Notes under the pieces: model-generated
Told to the model about the DNA's origin: nothing
The model's input: the letters and a program-made list of their open reading frames with translations, nothing else
Databases searched by the model: none
Assembly (NCBI GenBank): GCA_964509685.1
Contig: CAZDYQ010000086.1
Coordinates: 1-12,545 of the forward strand
Length of the DNA stretch: 12,545 nucleotides
Direction: 5' to 3'
Source of the DNA: JAMLIN01 sp964509685
GTDB lineage: Bacteria; Pseudomonadota; Gammaproteobacteria; Burkholderiales; Burkholderiaceae_E
In this document: positions 1 to 6,469 of the stretch, one piece after another
How positions within the stretch are numbered: the first letter of the stretch is position 1
Layout: the number at the start of each line of letters is the position of its first letter
Translations under genes and position numbers: made by a program

Positions 1-199
1 CGCCGTACATCCGCTTGACCTTCTGCTTCTCGCGCAGCTGCAGGCCGTAGTCGGAAGTGCGCGCCCCTGAGGTCCGTCCGTGCTGGCCCGGCTTGGTGTC
101 CTTGGCCTTCGAGTCGAGCGATCGCCGCGCGCTCTTCAGGAATAGATCGGTTCCCTCGCGGCGGGAGAGTTTAGCCTTCGGTCCGGTATAACGTGCCAC
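1..199 (-). CDS. rpsD: 30S ribosomal protein S4, N-terminal part (runs off window)
   Basis: Primary 16S rRNA-binding protein of the 30S body and, in E. coli, the translational repressor of the alpha operon. Reading the minus strand from position 199 gives 66 codons that match the S4 N-terminus: MARYTGPKAKLSRREG at the start, a KPGQHGR motif near residues 36-42, and LREKQKVKRMYG at the window edge; the rest lies outside. The start codon is GTG, preceded by GAGGA at a spacing of about 6 nt. The N-terminal region lacks cysteines, so this is the zinc-free S4 form. It follows rpsK across a 157-nt gap with two inverted repeats, larger than usual within this cluster. Identity is certain; the GTG start is well supported because the family begins MARY. 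Confidence 0.96.
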   Translation of the reverse strand, partial: MARYTGPKAKLSRREGTDLFLKSARRSLDSKAKDTKPGQHGRTSGARTSDYGLQLREKQKVKRMYG

Positions 200-218
200 T
201 TTGCTTCCTCGTTTCCTA

Positions 219-234
219 CGCGACGTGCGTCGCG
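219..234 (-). repeat. palindrome just upstream of the rpsD ribosome-binding site
   Basis: CGCGACG at 219-225 and CGTCGCG at 228-234 are perfect reverse complements separated by 2 nt; as RNA this would fold as a 6-bp stem with a 4-nt loop. It ends about 10 nt before the GAGGA sequence of rpsD. It could act as an operator, an RNA structure affecting rpsD initiation, or be a chance GC palindrome. No function is proven. Confidence 0.45.
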
Positions 235-307
235 GTTAGTCCGCCCTTCTGAACGCTCCGGATCGGATGCGTGGGCGAACGGTGGTCTTCAACCCGGAAA
301 TGCCAAT

Positions 308-325
308 GCCCGCCCGAAGGCGGGC
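308..325 (-). terminator. UUCG-loop hairpin after rpsK (terminator-like or mRNA-stabilising)
   Basis: On the minus strand the arms GCCCGCC and GGCGGGC (7 bp, perfect) close a TTCG loop, giving the very stable C(UUCG)G tetraloop. It begins 31 nt after the rpsK stop codon. The sequence after it, ATTGGCATTTCC, is only mildly T-rich, so a classical intrinsic terminator is doubtful. Partial attenuation, a 3'-end processing barrier, or transcript stabilisation between rpsK and rpsD are equally possible. The remaining gap (200-356) shows no convincing promoter. Confidence 0.5.
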
Positions 326-356
326 CGGGGAGCCGGGCAGCACCCCATGTCCGTTG

Positions 357-755
357 TCAGATGCGCCGCTTCTTCGGCGGACGGCAGCCGTTGTGCGGGA
401 TCGGCGTGACGTCCGAGATCGACAGGATCTTGATGCCGAGCGCGTTCAGCGCCCGCACCGAGGACTCGCGACCCGGGCCGGGGCCCTTGATCTGGACCTC
501 CAGGTTCTTGATGCCGCAGTCCTGGGCGGCACGGCCGGCGGCGTCGGCCGCGACCTGGGCGGCGAACGGCGTCGACTTGCGCGAGCCCTTGAAGCCGGCG
601 CCACCGGACGTCGCCCAGGCGAGCGCGTTGCCCTGGCGGTCGGTGATCGTGATGATCGTGTTGTTGAAGGACGCATGGATGTGCGCGATGCCATCCGAAA
701 CGTTCTTCTTGACCTTCTTGCGGACGCGCTGGGCGCCCTGCGTGCCACGTGCCAT
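357..755 (-). CDS. rpsK: 30S ribosomal protein S11
   Basis: Component of the 30S platform that contacts 16S rRNA near the E-site mRNA path and partners with S6/S18 and S21. The 132-residue product (E. coli 129) carries the family signatures HIHASFNNTI near residues 26-35, a GSRKSTPFAAQ stretch, GPGPGRES near residues 91-98, and the C-terminal PHNGCRPPKKRR. The Asn-Gly in PHNGC is the site where E. coli S11 forms isoaspartate, so the substrate sequence is conserved. Start ATG is preceded by GGAG at 9 nt. It lies 15 nt after rpsM. The slightly longer, basic N-terminal arm is normal in proteobacteria. Confidence 0.98.
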   Translation of the reverse strand: MARGTQGAQRVRKKVKKNVSDGIAHIHASFNNTIITITDRQGNALAWATSGGAGFKGSRKSTPFAAQVAADAAGRAAQDCGIKNLEVQIKGPGPGRESSVRALNALGIKILSISDVTPIPHNGCRPPKKRRI

Positions 756-770
756 GGATGTGTTCTCCGC

Positions 771-1136
771 TTACTTCTTCAGTGCCACGCCAGCGCGACG
801 CGGCCCCTTGCGGGTGCGCGCGTTGGTGCGGGTGCGCTGGCCGCGCGCGGGCAGGCCGCGGCGATGACGCATCCCGCGGTAGCAGCCGAGGTCCATCAGT
901 CGCTTGATCGACATGGACACTTCGCGCCGCAGGTCGCCCTCGACGGTGAACTTGCCGACGCCGTCGCGCAGGCGCTCGAGCTCGGCGTCGCTCAGGTCCC
1001 TGATCTTCTTGTCGAAGGGAACGCCGGCGGCGGCGCAGATCGCGCGGGCGCGAGTGCGGCCGATGCCGTAGATCGCCGTCAGGCCGATCTCGGCGTGCTG
1101 ACGGTCGGGAATGTTGATGCCCGCAATACGTGCCAT
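771..1136 (-). CDS. rpsM: 30S ribosomal protein S13
   Basis: 30S head protein that forms the B1a/B1b inter-subunit bridges with 23S rRNA and L5 and touches P-site tRNA with its C-terminal tail. The 121-residue product (E. coli 118) begins MARIAGINIP, has the YGIGRTRA element near residues 23-30, and the conserved basic RGLPARGQRTRTNARTRKG tail at about 93-111. The ATG start has AGAGGA 6 nt upstream. It follows rpmJ by 28 nt and precedes rpsK by 15 nt, the usual alpha-operon order. In E. coli the S4 repressor binds the mRNA leading into rpsM; no obvious equivalent pseudoknot was recognised in the short gap here. Confidence 0.98.
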   Translation of the reverse strand: MARIAGINIPDRQHAEIGLTAIYGIGRTRARAICAAAGVPFDKKIRDLSDAELERLRDGVGKFTVEGDLRREVSMSIKRLMDLGCYRGMRHRRGLPARGQRTRTNARTRKGPRRAGVALKK

Positions 1137-1164
1137 TGCTCGTCCTCTGATACGTCTGTTTGCC

Positions 1165-1278
1165 TCAGCCCTGGCGCTGCTTGTGGCGCGGGTCGCTGCA
1201 GATCACGCGAACGACGCCGTTGCGCTTGATGATCCTGCAGTGCCGGCAAAGCTTCTTGACCGATGCCAAAACTTTCAT
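1165..1278 (-). CDS. rpmJ: 50S ribosomal protein L36 (zinc-ribbon form)
   Basis: Very small 50S protein bound to 23S rRNA near the base of the L7/L12 stalk region. Manual translation of the minus strand gives 37 residues beginning MKVLASVKKLCRHCRIIKRN and ending DPRHKQRQG. Cys11, Cys14, Cys27 and His32 form the zinc-binding set of the C+ L36 type. The ATG has GAGGT 6 nt upstream. It starts 23 nt after secY ends and stops 28 nt before rpsM. Short length makes it easy to miss in automatic calls. No infA lies between secY and rpmJ, matching the E. coli order. Confidence 0.97.
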   Translation of the reverse strand: MKVLASVKKLCRHCRIIKRNGVVRVICSDPRHKQRQG

Positions 1279-1301
1279 GATTTACCTCGAGTGATCCCTG
1301 C

Positions 1302-2633
1302 TCAACTGCCGAATCCCTTCGCGCTCGCCTTGCGCATCAGGCTTTCGTACTGGTGCGACATCATGTAGGCCTGAACCTGGGCCATGAAATCCATGGCGAC
1401 AACCACGATGATCAGGAGGGAGGTGCCGCCGAAATAGAAGGGCACGTTCCACTCGAGGATCATGAACTCGGGCAGCAGGCACACCGCGGTGATGTAGATC
1501 GCCCCCGCCAGGGTCAGTCGCATCAGGATCTTGTCGATGTATCGCGCGGTCTGGTCGCCCGGGCGGATGCCCGGCACGAAGGCGCCGCTCTTCTTCAGGT
1601 TGTCGGCGGTCTCGCGGCTGTTGAAGACCAGCGCCGTGTAGAAGAAGCAGAAGAAGATGATCGCCAGCGCATACAGCAGGATGTAGATCGGCTGCCCGGG
1701 CGAGAGCATCGCCGCGAAGTCGCGCAGCCAGTTCACCACCGTGCTGGTGCTGTCGCTGGTCGTGAACCACTGGGCGATGGTCGCCGGGAACAGGATGATC
1801 GACGACGCGAAGATCGGCGGGATCACCCCGGCCATGTTGAGCTTCAGGGGCAGGTGCGACGAGTTGCCCCCGTAGATCCGGTTGCCCACCTGGCGCTTCG
1901 CGTAGTTCACCGTGATCTTGCGCTGCCCCCGCTCCACGAACACGCAGAAGGCGGTCACGGCCACCACCAGCACCAGGATCAGCAGGGCGACGAAGGTGCT
2001 GAGCGACCCCGTGCGGACCAGTTCTCCCATGCCCGCGATCGCGCTCGGCAGCCCCGCCACGATGCCGGCGAAGATGATGATCGAGATCCCGTTGCCGAGG
2101 CCCCGCTCCGTGATCTGCTCGCCGAGCCACATCAGGAACATGGCGCCGGTCACGAGCGACACCACGGTCGTGAAGCGGAACACCATGCCCGGATCGATCA
2201 CGAGGTTCGCCTGCGACTCCAGCGCGACGGAGATGCCGATCGCCTGGAAGGTGGACAGGCCCAGCGTGAAGTAGCGCGTGTACTTCGTGATCTGCCGGCG
2301 CCCGGCCTCGCCTTCCTTCTTGAGCGCCTCGAGCCGCGGCACCACGACGGTGAGCAGCTGCATGATGATCGATGCCGAGATGTACGGCATGATCCCCAGC
2401 GCGAAGATCGAGAAGCGCTCCAGCGCGCCGCCCGAGAACATGTTGAACATGCCCAGGACGCCGCCCTGCTGGCTCTGGAAGAGCTTGGCGAGCTCGTACG
2501 GGTCGATGCCCGGCACCGGGATATGGGTGCCGAGGCGATAGACGACGAGCGCGAGCGCCAGGAACACGAGCCGGCGACGCAGGTCGCCGGACTTGCTGGC
2601 GCTCGCCAGGGCCGATGTGGGTTTCGTCGCCAC
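1302..2633 (-). CDS. secY: Protein translocase channel subunit SecY
   Basis: Central pore of the SecYEG translocon in the inner membrane, which passes unfolded preproteins driven by SecA or inserts membrane proteins co-translationally. The 443-residue product (same length as E. coli) begins with a short cytosolic arm, then FLALALVVYRLGTHIPVPG, the TM2 region GIMPYISASIIMQLL, the LGEQITERGLGNGISIIIF segment, the large cytosolic loop with KRQVGNRIYGG, and KKSGAFVPGIRPGDQTARYI; the hydrophobic pattern is consistent with ten membrane helices. The start is GTG with AAGGA 4 nt upstream, aligned with the family N-terminus. It follows rplO by 22 nt at the end of the spc-type gene order. Confidence 0.98.
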   Translation of the reverse strand: MATKPTSALASASKSGDLRRRLVFLALALVVYRLGTHIPVPGIDPYELAKLFQSQQGGVLGMFNMFSGGALERFSIFALGIMPYISASIIMQLLTVVVPRLEALKKEGEAGRRQITKYTRYFTLGLSTFQAIGISVALESQANLVIDPGMVFRFTTVVSLVTGAMFLMWLGEQITERGLGNGISIIIFAGIVAGLPSAIAGMGELVRTGSLSTFVALLILVLVVAVTAFCVFVERGQRKITVNYAKRQVGNRIYGGNSSHLPLKLNMAGVIPPIFASSIILFPATIAQWFTTSDSTSTVVNWLRDFAAMLSPGQPIYILLYALAIIFFCFFYTALVFNSRETADNLKKSGAFVPGIRPGDQTARYIDKILMRLTLAGAIYITAVCLLPEFMILEWNVPFYFGGTSLLIIVVVAMDFMAQVQAYMMSHQYESLMRKASAKGFGS

Positions 2634-2655
2634 GGATTCCTTCTCGCCCCGCCGT

Positions 2656-3087
2656 TCAGTCGAGCTTGCCGCCGGCCGCCTCGATGGCCGCGCGGGCGCC
2701 CTTGGTCGCCGCGATGCCCTTCAGCGTCAGCGCGCGATCGACGGTGCCGGACAGGATCAGCTTGGCCGACTTGGCCAGCTGCGGAACGATGCGGGCACGC
2801 TTGAGCGCGAGGAGGTCGATCTCGGTCCCCTCGATCTTCGCGAGTTCGCTCAGCCGCACCTCCGCCGTGTCGCCCGCGGTACGCGACGTGAAGCCGCGCT
2901 TGGGCAGGCGCCGGTGCATGGGCATCTGGCCGCCCTCGAAGCCGATTGCGGGAGAGCCGCCGGAACGGGACTTCAGGCCCTTGTGCCCGCGCGTGGCGGT
3001 CTTGCCCAGGCCCGAGCCGATGCCGCGGCCGACCCGCTTGGCCGCGTTCCGGGCGCCGGCGGCCGGCTTCAGGTTGTTGAGTCGCAT
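2656..3087 (-). CDS. rplO: 50S ribosomal protein L15
   Basis: Late-assembling 50S protein whose extended N-terminal arm threads through 23S rRNA domains. The 143-residue product (E. coli 144) shows MRLNNLKPAAGARNAAKRVGR at its N-terminus, the Gly-rich RGIGSGLGKTATRGHKG arm, the GGSPAIGFEGGQMP motif near residues 43-56 and the globular C-terminal domain ending IEAAGGKLD. The ATG start has AAGGA 6 nt upstream. It is 18 nt downstream of rpmD and directly precedes secY, as in E. coli, where rplO, secY and rpmJ close the spc operon. Nothing in the sequence departs from the family. Confidence 0.98.
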   Translation of the reverse strand: MRLNNLKPAAGARNAAKRVGRGIGSGLGKTATRGHKGLKSRSGGSPAIGFEGGQMPMHRRLPKRGFTSRTAGDTAEVRLSELAKIEGTEIDLLALKRARIVPQLAKSAKLILSGTVDRALTLKGIAATKGARAAIEAAGGKLD

Positions 3088-3105
3088 AGCAGTTCCTTCG
3101 ATTCC

Positions 3106-3285
3106 TCAGCCGACGCGAACGAGGTAGGACACGGTATTGATCATGCCGCGCACCGCCGGGGTGTCCTCGAGTTCGCGCGTCTGGTTGACCTTCTTGAGCC
3201 CCAGGCCGAGCACCGTCGCGCGGTGGCTGGCCTTGGTGCCGATCGGGCTCCTGACCAGGGTGACTTTCAGCGTCTTCTTGCTCAT
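3106..3285 (-). CDS. rpmD: 50S ribosomal protein L30
   Basis: Small 50S protein on the solvent side near the central protuberance. The product of 59 residues equals the E. coli length: MSKKTLKVTLVRSPIGTK at the start, then HRATVLGLGLKKVNQ and the C-terminal RGMINTVSYLVRV. The reading frame stays open upstream to 3372, but the ATG at 3285 matches the family N-terminus and has GGAG 7 nt upstream, so the longer version is rejected. It is separated from rpsE by 55 nt containing a perfect hairpin (3312-3328), a wider gap than most in this cluster. Confidence 0.97.
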   Translation of the reverse strand: MSKKTLKVTLVRSPIGTKASHRATVLGLGLKKVNQTRELEDTPAVRGMINTVSYLVRVG

Positions 3286-3311
3286 GACTTCTCTCCGCTC
3301 GATTGCGGCCG

Positions 3312-3328
3312 GGCGGCCGGTGGCCGCC
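3312..3328 (-). repeat. GC hairpin in the rpsE-rpmD gap
   Basis: GGCGGCC (3312-3318) and GGCCGCC (3322-3328) are perfect reverse complements around a 3-nt loop. It lies in the 55-nt gap after the rpsE stop and ends 26 nt before the rpmD start. No T-run follows on the minus strand, so termination is unlikely; an mRNA stem that spaces or tunes rpmD translation is possible. Confidence 0.4.
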
Positions 3329-3340
3329 TGCGCCCAAGCC

Positions 3341-3859
3341 CTAGCCGAGGATCTCCTCGACCGACTTGCCACGCTTGGCCGCGATCTCGGCCGGGGTGCT
3401 GATCTGCGAAAGCGCGTTCAGGGTCGCCCGAACGATGTTGTAGGGATTGTTCGAGCCGTGGCTCTTGGCGACCACGCTCGAGACGCCCATGACCTCGAAC
3501 ACCGCACGCATCGGGCCGCCGGCGATGATGCCGGTGCCTTCGGGTGCCGGGGCGATGAAGACCTCGGCGGCGCCGTGGCGACCGATCACCCGGTGGTGGA
3601 CGGTCCCGTTGCGCAGGGGCACCTTGATCATCTTGCGGCGGGCCTCGTCCATCGCCTTCTGGACGGCCACCGGCACCTCGCGCGACTTGCCCTTGCCCAT
3701 GCCGATGCGTCCGTCGCCATCGCCGACCACCGTCAACGCCGCGAAACCGAGGACCCGGCCGCCCTTGACGACCTTGGTGACGCGGTTGACGCCGATCATC
3801 TTCTCGCGAAGACCGTCGTCGCGTTCCTCGCCGCCCACTCGTGCTTGAATCTTAGCCAT
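3341..3859 (-). CDS. rpsE: 30S ribosomal protein S5
   Basis: 30S protein at the mRNA entry pore and decoding-centre backside, needed for translational accuracy and mRNA unwinding with S3 and S4. The 172-residue product (E. coli 167) contains the dsRNA-binding-like N-domain with RVTKVVKGGRVLGFAALTVVG at about 26-46, the DGDGRIGMGKGKS loop at 47-59, and the C-domain with PAPEGTGIIAGGPMRAVFE and GSNNPYNIVRATLNAL. The ATG start has AGGA 7 nt upstream. It is 23 nt downstream of rplR. The loop near residues 20-35, where spectinomycin-resistance mutations fall in E. coli (KVVKGGR), is conserved and looks wild-type. Confidence 0.98.
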   Translation of the reverse strand: MAKIQARVGGEERDDGLREKMIGVNRVTKVVKGGRVLGFAALTVVGDGDGRIGMGKGKSREVPVAVQKAMDEARRKMIKVPLRNGTVHHRVIGRHGAAEVFIAPAPEGTGIIAGGPMRAVFEVMGVSSVVAKSHGSNNPYNIVRATLNALSQISTPAEIAAKRGKSVEEILG

Positions 3860-3882
3860 GTCTCAATCCTGTATCGGCCGGC

Positions 3883-4245
3883 TCAGAACTTCAGGCCGGC
3901 TTCGCGGGCCGCCTCGGCCAGGGCCTTCACCCGGCCGTGGTAGCGGTAGCCCGAGCGGTCGAATGCCACGTTCTCGATCCCGGCCTTCAGCGCCTTCTCG
4001 GCGATGCGCTGGCCGACCAGCTTCGCGGCCTCGGCGTTGCCGCCCCGGCCGTAGCCCCCGAGCTTCGAGCGCACGTCCGGCTCGGCCGTCGATGCGGAAA
4101 CCAGCACCTGCGCGCCGTCGAAACTGACGATGTTCGCGTAGATGTGCGCGTTCGAGCGGAAGACCGACAGGCGGTTCGTGCGCAGCTCGCGGACCTTCAG
4201 GCGCGTTTGGCGGGCACGACGCAGGCGGTTTTGCTTCTTGTCCAT
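3883..4245 (-). CDS. rplR: 50S ribosomal protein L18
   Basis: 5S rRNA-binding protein that, with L5, anchors 5S rRNA in the central protuberance. From the ATG at 4245 the product is 120 residues (E. coli 117): MDKKQNRLRRARQTR basic start, RLSVFRSNAHIYANIV, LVSASTAEPDVR, and the very conserved FDRSGYRYHGRVKALAEAAREAGLKF end. The frame can begin two codons earlier with TTG at 4251, but MDKK is the family start and AGGA lies 8 nt before the ATG. It follows rplF by 29 nt and precedes rpsE by 23 nt, the standard spc order. Confidence 0.96.
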   Translation of the reverse strand: MDKKQNRLRRARQTRLKVRELRTNRLSVFRSNAHIYANIVSFDGAQVLVSASTAEPDVRSKLGGYGRGGNAEAAKLVGQRIAEKALKAGIENVAFDRSGYRYHGRVKALAEAAREAGLKF

Positions 4246-4274
4246 CTTCAATGTCCTGTGCTTGCGTTATGCCG

Positions 4275-4808
4275 TTACTTCTTCTTGGTTTCCTTGAGCG
4301 CCACATGCTCGCCGGCGTACCGGACGCCCTTGCCCTTGTAGGGCTCCGGCGGACGGTAGCCGCGCAGCTCGGCGGCGACCTGGCCCACCACCTGCTTGTC
4401 GGCGCCGCGGATCACGATCTCGGTCTGCGAGGGGCACTCCACCTTGATGCCCTCGGGCATCTTGTGGACCACCGGATGCGAGAAGCCGAGGGACAGGTTC
4501 AGGTTCTGCCCCTGGGCCTGCGCCCGGAAGCCGACGCCCACCAGCGAGAGGCGACGCTCGAAGCCGGTGGACACGCCATGCACCATGTTCGCGATCAGGG
4601 CGCGGTAGGTGCCGCTCATGGCGTTGGCCTCGCGCGACTCGTCCACGGGGCTGACCTGCAGGGAGCCGTTCTCCTGGGCCACCGTGACAAGCGGATTGAG
4701 CCGCTGCACCAGCGCACCCTGGGGGCCCTTGACCGAAATCTCGCCCTGGCCCAGCTTGACCTCGACGCCGTTCGGCACGGCGATCGGCATGCGTCCGATT
4801 CGGGACAT
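4275..4808 (-). CDS. rplF: 50S ribosomal protein L6
   Basis: 50S protein beside the sarcin-ricin loop and stalk base, important for factor binding and late 50S assembly. From the ATG at 4808 it has 177 residues, the E. coli length: MSRIGRMPIAVPNGVEVK, then GPQGALVQ, the central GVSTGFERRLSLVGVGFRAQ and the second repeat domain ending RGYRPPEPYKGKGVRYAGEHV-. The frame extends upstream to 4868 inside rpsH, but the chosen ATG has a consensus AAGGAG 6 nt upstream and the correct family N-terminus. That AAGGAG overlaps the rpsH stop (TAAGGAG), predicting coupled translation. Confidence 0.98.
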   Translation of the reverse strand: MSRIGRMPIAVPNGVEVKLGQGEISVKGPQGALVQRLNPLVTVAQENGSLQVSPVDESREANAMSGTYRALIANMVHGVSTGFERRLSLVGVGFRAQAQGQNLNLSLGFSHPVVHKMPEGIKVECPSQTEIVIRGADKQVVGQVAAELRGYRPPEPYKGKGVRYAGEHVALKETKKK

Positions 4809-4818
4809 CTCGAACTCC

Positions 4819-5214
4819 TTAGGACACGTAGCCGATGACCTCGCCGCCCACGCCGGTAGCGCGCGCATGGCGGTCGGTCATCACGCCACGCGAGGTGGTG
4901 ACGATCGCCACCCCGAGGCCGTCCATGACCTTGGGCAGGGCGTCACGACCCCGGTAGATGCGCAGGCCCGGACGCGACACCCGCTCGAGGCGCTCGATCA
5001 CGGGGCGGCCTGCGTAATAGCGAAGCTGGATGTCGAGCTCGCTCTTGGGACCGTTCGTCCTGACCTGGTAGTCCTCGATGTAGCCTTCGTCCTTCAGGAC
5101 CTTGGCGATCGCGACTTTCAGTTTCGACGACGGCATCGACACCGACAGTTTCTCGACGCGCTGTGCGTTGCGAATGCGCGTGAACATGTCGGCGATGGGG
5201 TCGCTCATGCTCAT
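4819..5214 (-). CDS. rpsH: 30S ribosomal protein S8
   Basis: Primary 16S rRNA binder of the 30S central domain; in E. coli it also represses the spc operon by binding the mRNA at the start of rplE. The 131-residue product (E. coli 130) starts MSMSDPIADMFTRIRNAQ, contains MPSSKLKVAIAKVLKDEGYI, the RVSRPGLRIY strand and the conserved C-terminal VTTSRGVMTDRHAR with GGEVIGYV. The first ATG is chosen because AAGGA lies 7 nt upstream; the second Met would be too far. The MSMSDP start is familiar from betaproteobacterial S8. It lies 13 nt after rpsN. Confidence 0.98.
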   Translation of the reverse strand: MSMSDPIADMFTRIRNAQRVEKLSVSMPSSKLKVAIAKVLKDEGYIEDYQVRTNGPKSELDIQLRYYAGRPVIERLERVSRPGLRIYRGRDALPKVMDGLGVAIVTTSRGVMTDRHARATGVGGEVIGYVS

Positions 5215-5227
5215 CGTTGGTTCCTTC

Positions 5228-5533
5228 CTACCAGCTCGCCTTGATCACGCCGGGAATCTCGCCGTTCATGGCGGCCTGACGCAGCTTGTTACGACCGAGG
5301 CCGAATTTGCGATACACACCGCGCGGGCGGCCGGTGATCTCGCAGCGATTGCGCAGCCGCGAAGGGCTCGCGTCGCGCGGCAGCGCCTGCAGCGCAAGGC
5401 GCGCCTGGTAGCGCTCTTCGTCGGACTTCGACTGGTCGTCGATGATCGCCTTCAGGGCGGCGCGCTTGGCGGCGTACTTCTTCACCGTCCTGGCGCGCTT
5501 CAACTCGCGGTTGATCAGGGAAAGCTTCGCCAC
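5228..5533 (-). CDS. rpsN: 30S ribosomal protein S14, zinc-free form
   Basis: Late-binding 30S head protein near S3, S10 and S19. The 101-residue product equals the E. coli length and carries the conserved LPRDASPSRLRNRC at 51-64, the ITGRPRGVYRKFGLGRNKLRQ stretch and the end GEIPGVIKASW. Only one cysteine (residue 64) remains, so this is the long zinc-independent S14 type, not the short CxxC form. The start codon is GTG with GAGGT 6 nt upstream; that GAGGT overlaps the rplE stop as TGAGGT. It sits 9 nt after rplE. Confidence 0.98.
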   Translation of the reverse strand: MAKLSLINRELKRARTVKKYAAKRAALKAIIDDQSKSDEERYQARLALQALPRDASPSRLRNRCEITGRPRGVYRKFGLGRNKLRQAAMNGEIPGVIKASW

Positions 5534-5542
5534 TTCTTCACC

Positions 5543-6082
5543 TCAGTTGCGGAACGGGAAGTTGAACGCCGCCAGCAGCGCCTTGCCTTCCTCGTCGGTC
5601 TTGGCCGTCGTCGTGATGCTGATGTTCAGCCCTCGCACGGCGTCGACCTTGTCGTATTCGATCTCGGGGAAGATGATCTGTTCCTTCACGCCGATGTTGT
5701 AGTTCCCGCGACCGTCGAACGCGCGGCTCGACACGCCGCGGAAGTCGCGCACCCGGGGGAAGGCGACCGTCACCAGGCGATCGAGGAACTCGTACATCCG
5801 CCGGCCGCGCAGGGTGACCATGCACCCGATGGGATAGCCCTCGCGGATCTTGAAGCCCGCGATCGCCTTGCGGGCGCGGGTCACGACCGGCTTCTGGCCT
5901 GCGATCCGCGTGAGATCGCCGACGGCGTTCTCGAGCACCTTCTTGTCGGCCACGGCCTCACCCACGCCCATGTTCAGCGTGATCTTCTCGATCCGGGGGA
6001 CCTGCATGATCGACTTGTACCCGAACTGCTTCATCAGTGCGGGGACGATCTCTTCGCGATAACGTTGCTGGAACCGAGCCAT
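5543..6082 (-). CDS. rplE: 50S ribosomal protein L5
   Basis: Central protuberance protein that binds 5S rRNA with L18, contacts P-site tRNA, and forms a bridge with S13. From the ATG at 6082 the product is 179 residues, matching E. coli: MARFQQRYREEIVPALMKQFG, MQVPRIEKITLNMGVGEA near residues 23-40, the KPVVTRARKAIAGFKIREG loop and the C-terminal ISITTTAKTDEEGKALLAAFNFPF. Two in-frame starts lie further upstream (6085 and 6112). The Met at 6082 is preferred by family length and by AGAGG at 5 nt. A small hairpin precedes it at 6104-6118, where E. coli places its S8 repressor site. Confidence 0.97.
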   Translation of the reverse strand: MARFQQRYREEIVPALMKQFGYKSIMQVPRIEKITLNMGVGEAVADKKVLENAVGDLTRIAGQKPVVTRARKAIAGFKIREGYPIGCMVTLRGRRMYEFLDRLVTVAFPRVRDFRGVSSRAFDGRGNYNIGVKEQIIFPEIEYDKVDAVRGLNISITTTAKTDEEGKALLAAFNFPFRN

Positions 6083-6103
6083 CATTTCCTCTCGAACCCT
6101 CGT

Positions 6104-6118
6104 TGGCGCCATGCGCCA
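6104..6118 (-). promoter_or_regulatory. small hairpin before rplE (possible S8 site)
   Basis: TGGCGC (6104-6109) and GCGCCA (6113-6118) form a perfect 6-bp stem with a 3-nt loop in the 59-nt rplX-rplE gap, 21 nt before the rplE start. In E. coli the S8 translational repressor binds the mRNA around this gene boundary. The hairpin does not visibly show the internal-loop core of known S8 sites, so the match is by position only. Confidence 0.25.
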
Positions 6119-6141
6119 CGGCGGGGTATCGGTGTTGTCGA

Positions 6142-6459
6142 TCAGGCCTTGACCTGCTCGCCGTTCGACTTGAAGTACCGCACCTTGGTGCCGTCCTGGA
6201 GAAAGCGGAAGCCGACACGATCGCCCTTCCCGGTGGCCGGGTTGTAGAGCATGACGTTCGACTGGTCGATCGGCATGGTCTTGTCGACCACGCCGCCCGG
6301 CTCGCCCTTCAGGGGGTTGGGACGCTGGTGCTTCTTCACCACGTTGACGCCCTCGACGAGCAGGTGGTTCGGCCCGACGCGGTTCAGGACGACGCCACGT
6401 TTGCCCTTGTCGCGACCTGCAATGACGACGACCTCATCGCCCCGGCGAATCTTCTGCAT
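6142..6459 (-). CDS. rplX: 50S ribosomal protein L24
   Basis: Assembly-initiator protein of the 50S subunit, binding the 5' domain of 23S rRNA near the exit tunnel. The 105-residue product (E. coli 104) has the KOW motif in its first 30 residues (IRRGDEVVVIAGRDKGKRGVV), then VEGVNVVKKHQRPNP and the C-terminal GDRVGFRFLQDGTKVRYFKS. The ATG has GAGGT 7 nt upstream, overlapping the rplN stop as TGAGGT, which suggests coupling to L14 synthesis. The gap to rplN is 10 nt. The next gap, before rplE, is 59 nt and contains a small hairpin. Confidence 0.98.
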   Translation of the reverse strand: MQKIRRGDEVVVIAGRDKGKRGVVLNRVGPNHLLVEGVNVVKKHQRPNPLKGEPGGVVDKTMPIDQSNVMLYNPATGKGDRVGFRFLQDGTKVRYFKSNGEQVKA

Positions 6460-6469
6460 CGCGATTACC

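Noticed and set aside
240..300. possible promoter for rpsD with TTGAAG as -35
   Set aside because: At 17 nt spacing the -10 would be CATCCG, far from consensus; no alternative -10 is visible.
1353..2804. 483-codon open frame on the plus strand opposite secY and rplO
   Set aside because: It is antisense to two certain genes, is full of His/Arg/Asp/Gln as expected from complementing GC-rich codons, and has no recognisable domain.
2198..3337. 379-codon minus-strand frame over rpmD, rplO and the start of secY
   Set aside because: Out of frame with these genes and made of Arg/Gly/Pro/Ser-rich low-complexity sequence.
5102..6247. 381-codon open frame on the plus strand opposite rpsH, rpsN and rplE
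   Set aside because: Antisense shadow with the same biased composition; all three opposite genes are full-length and certain.
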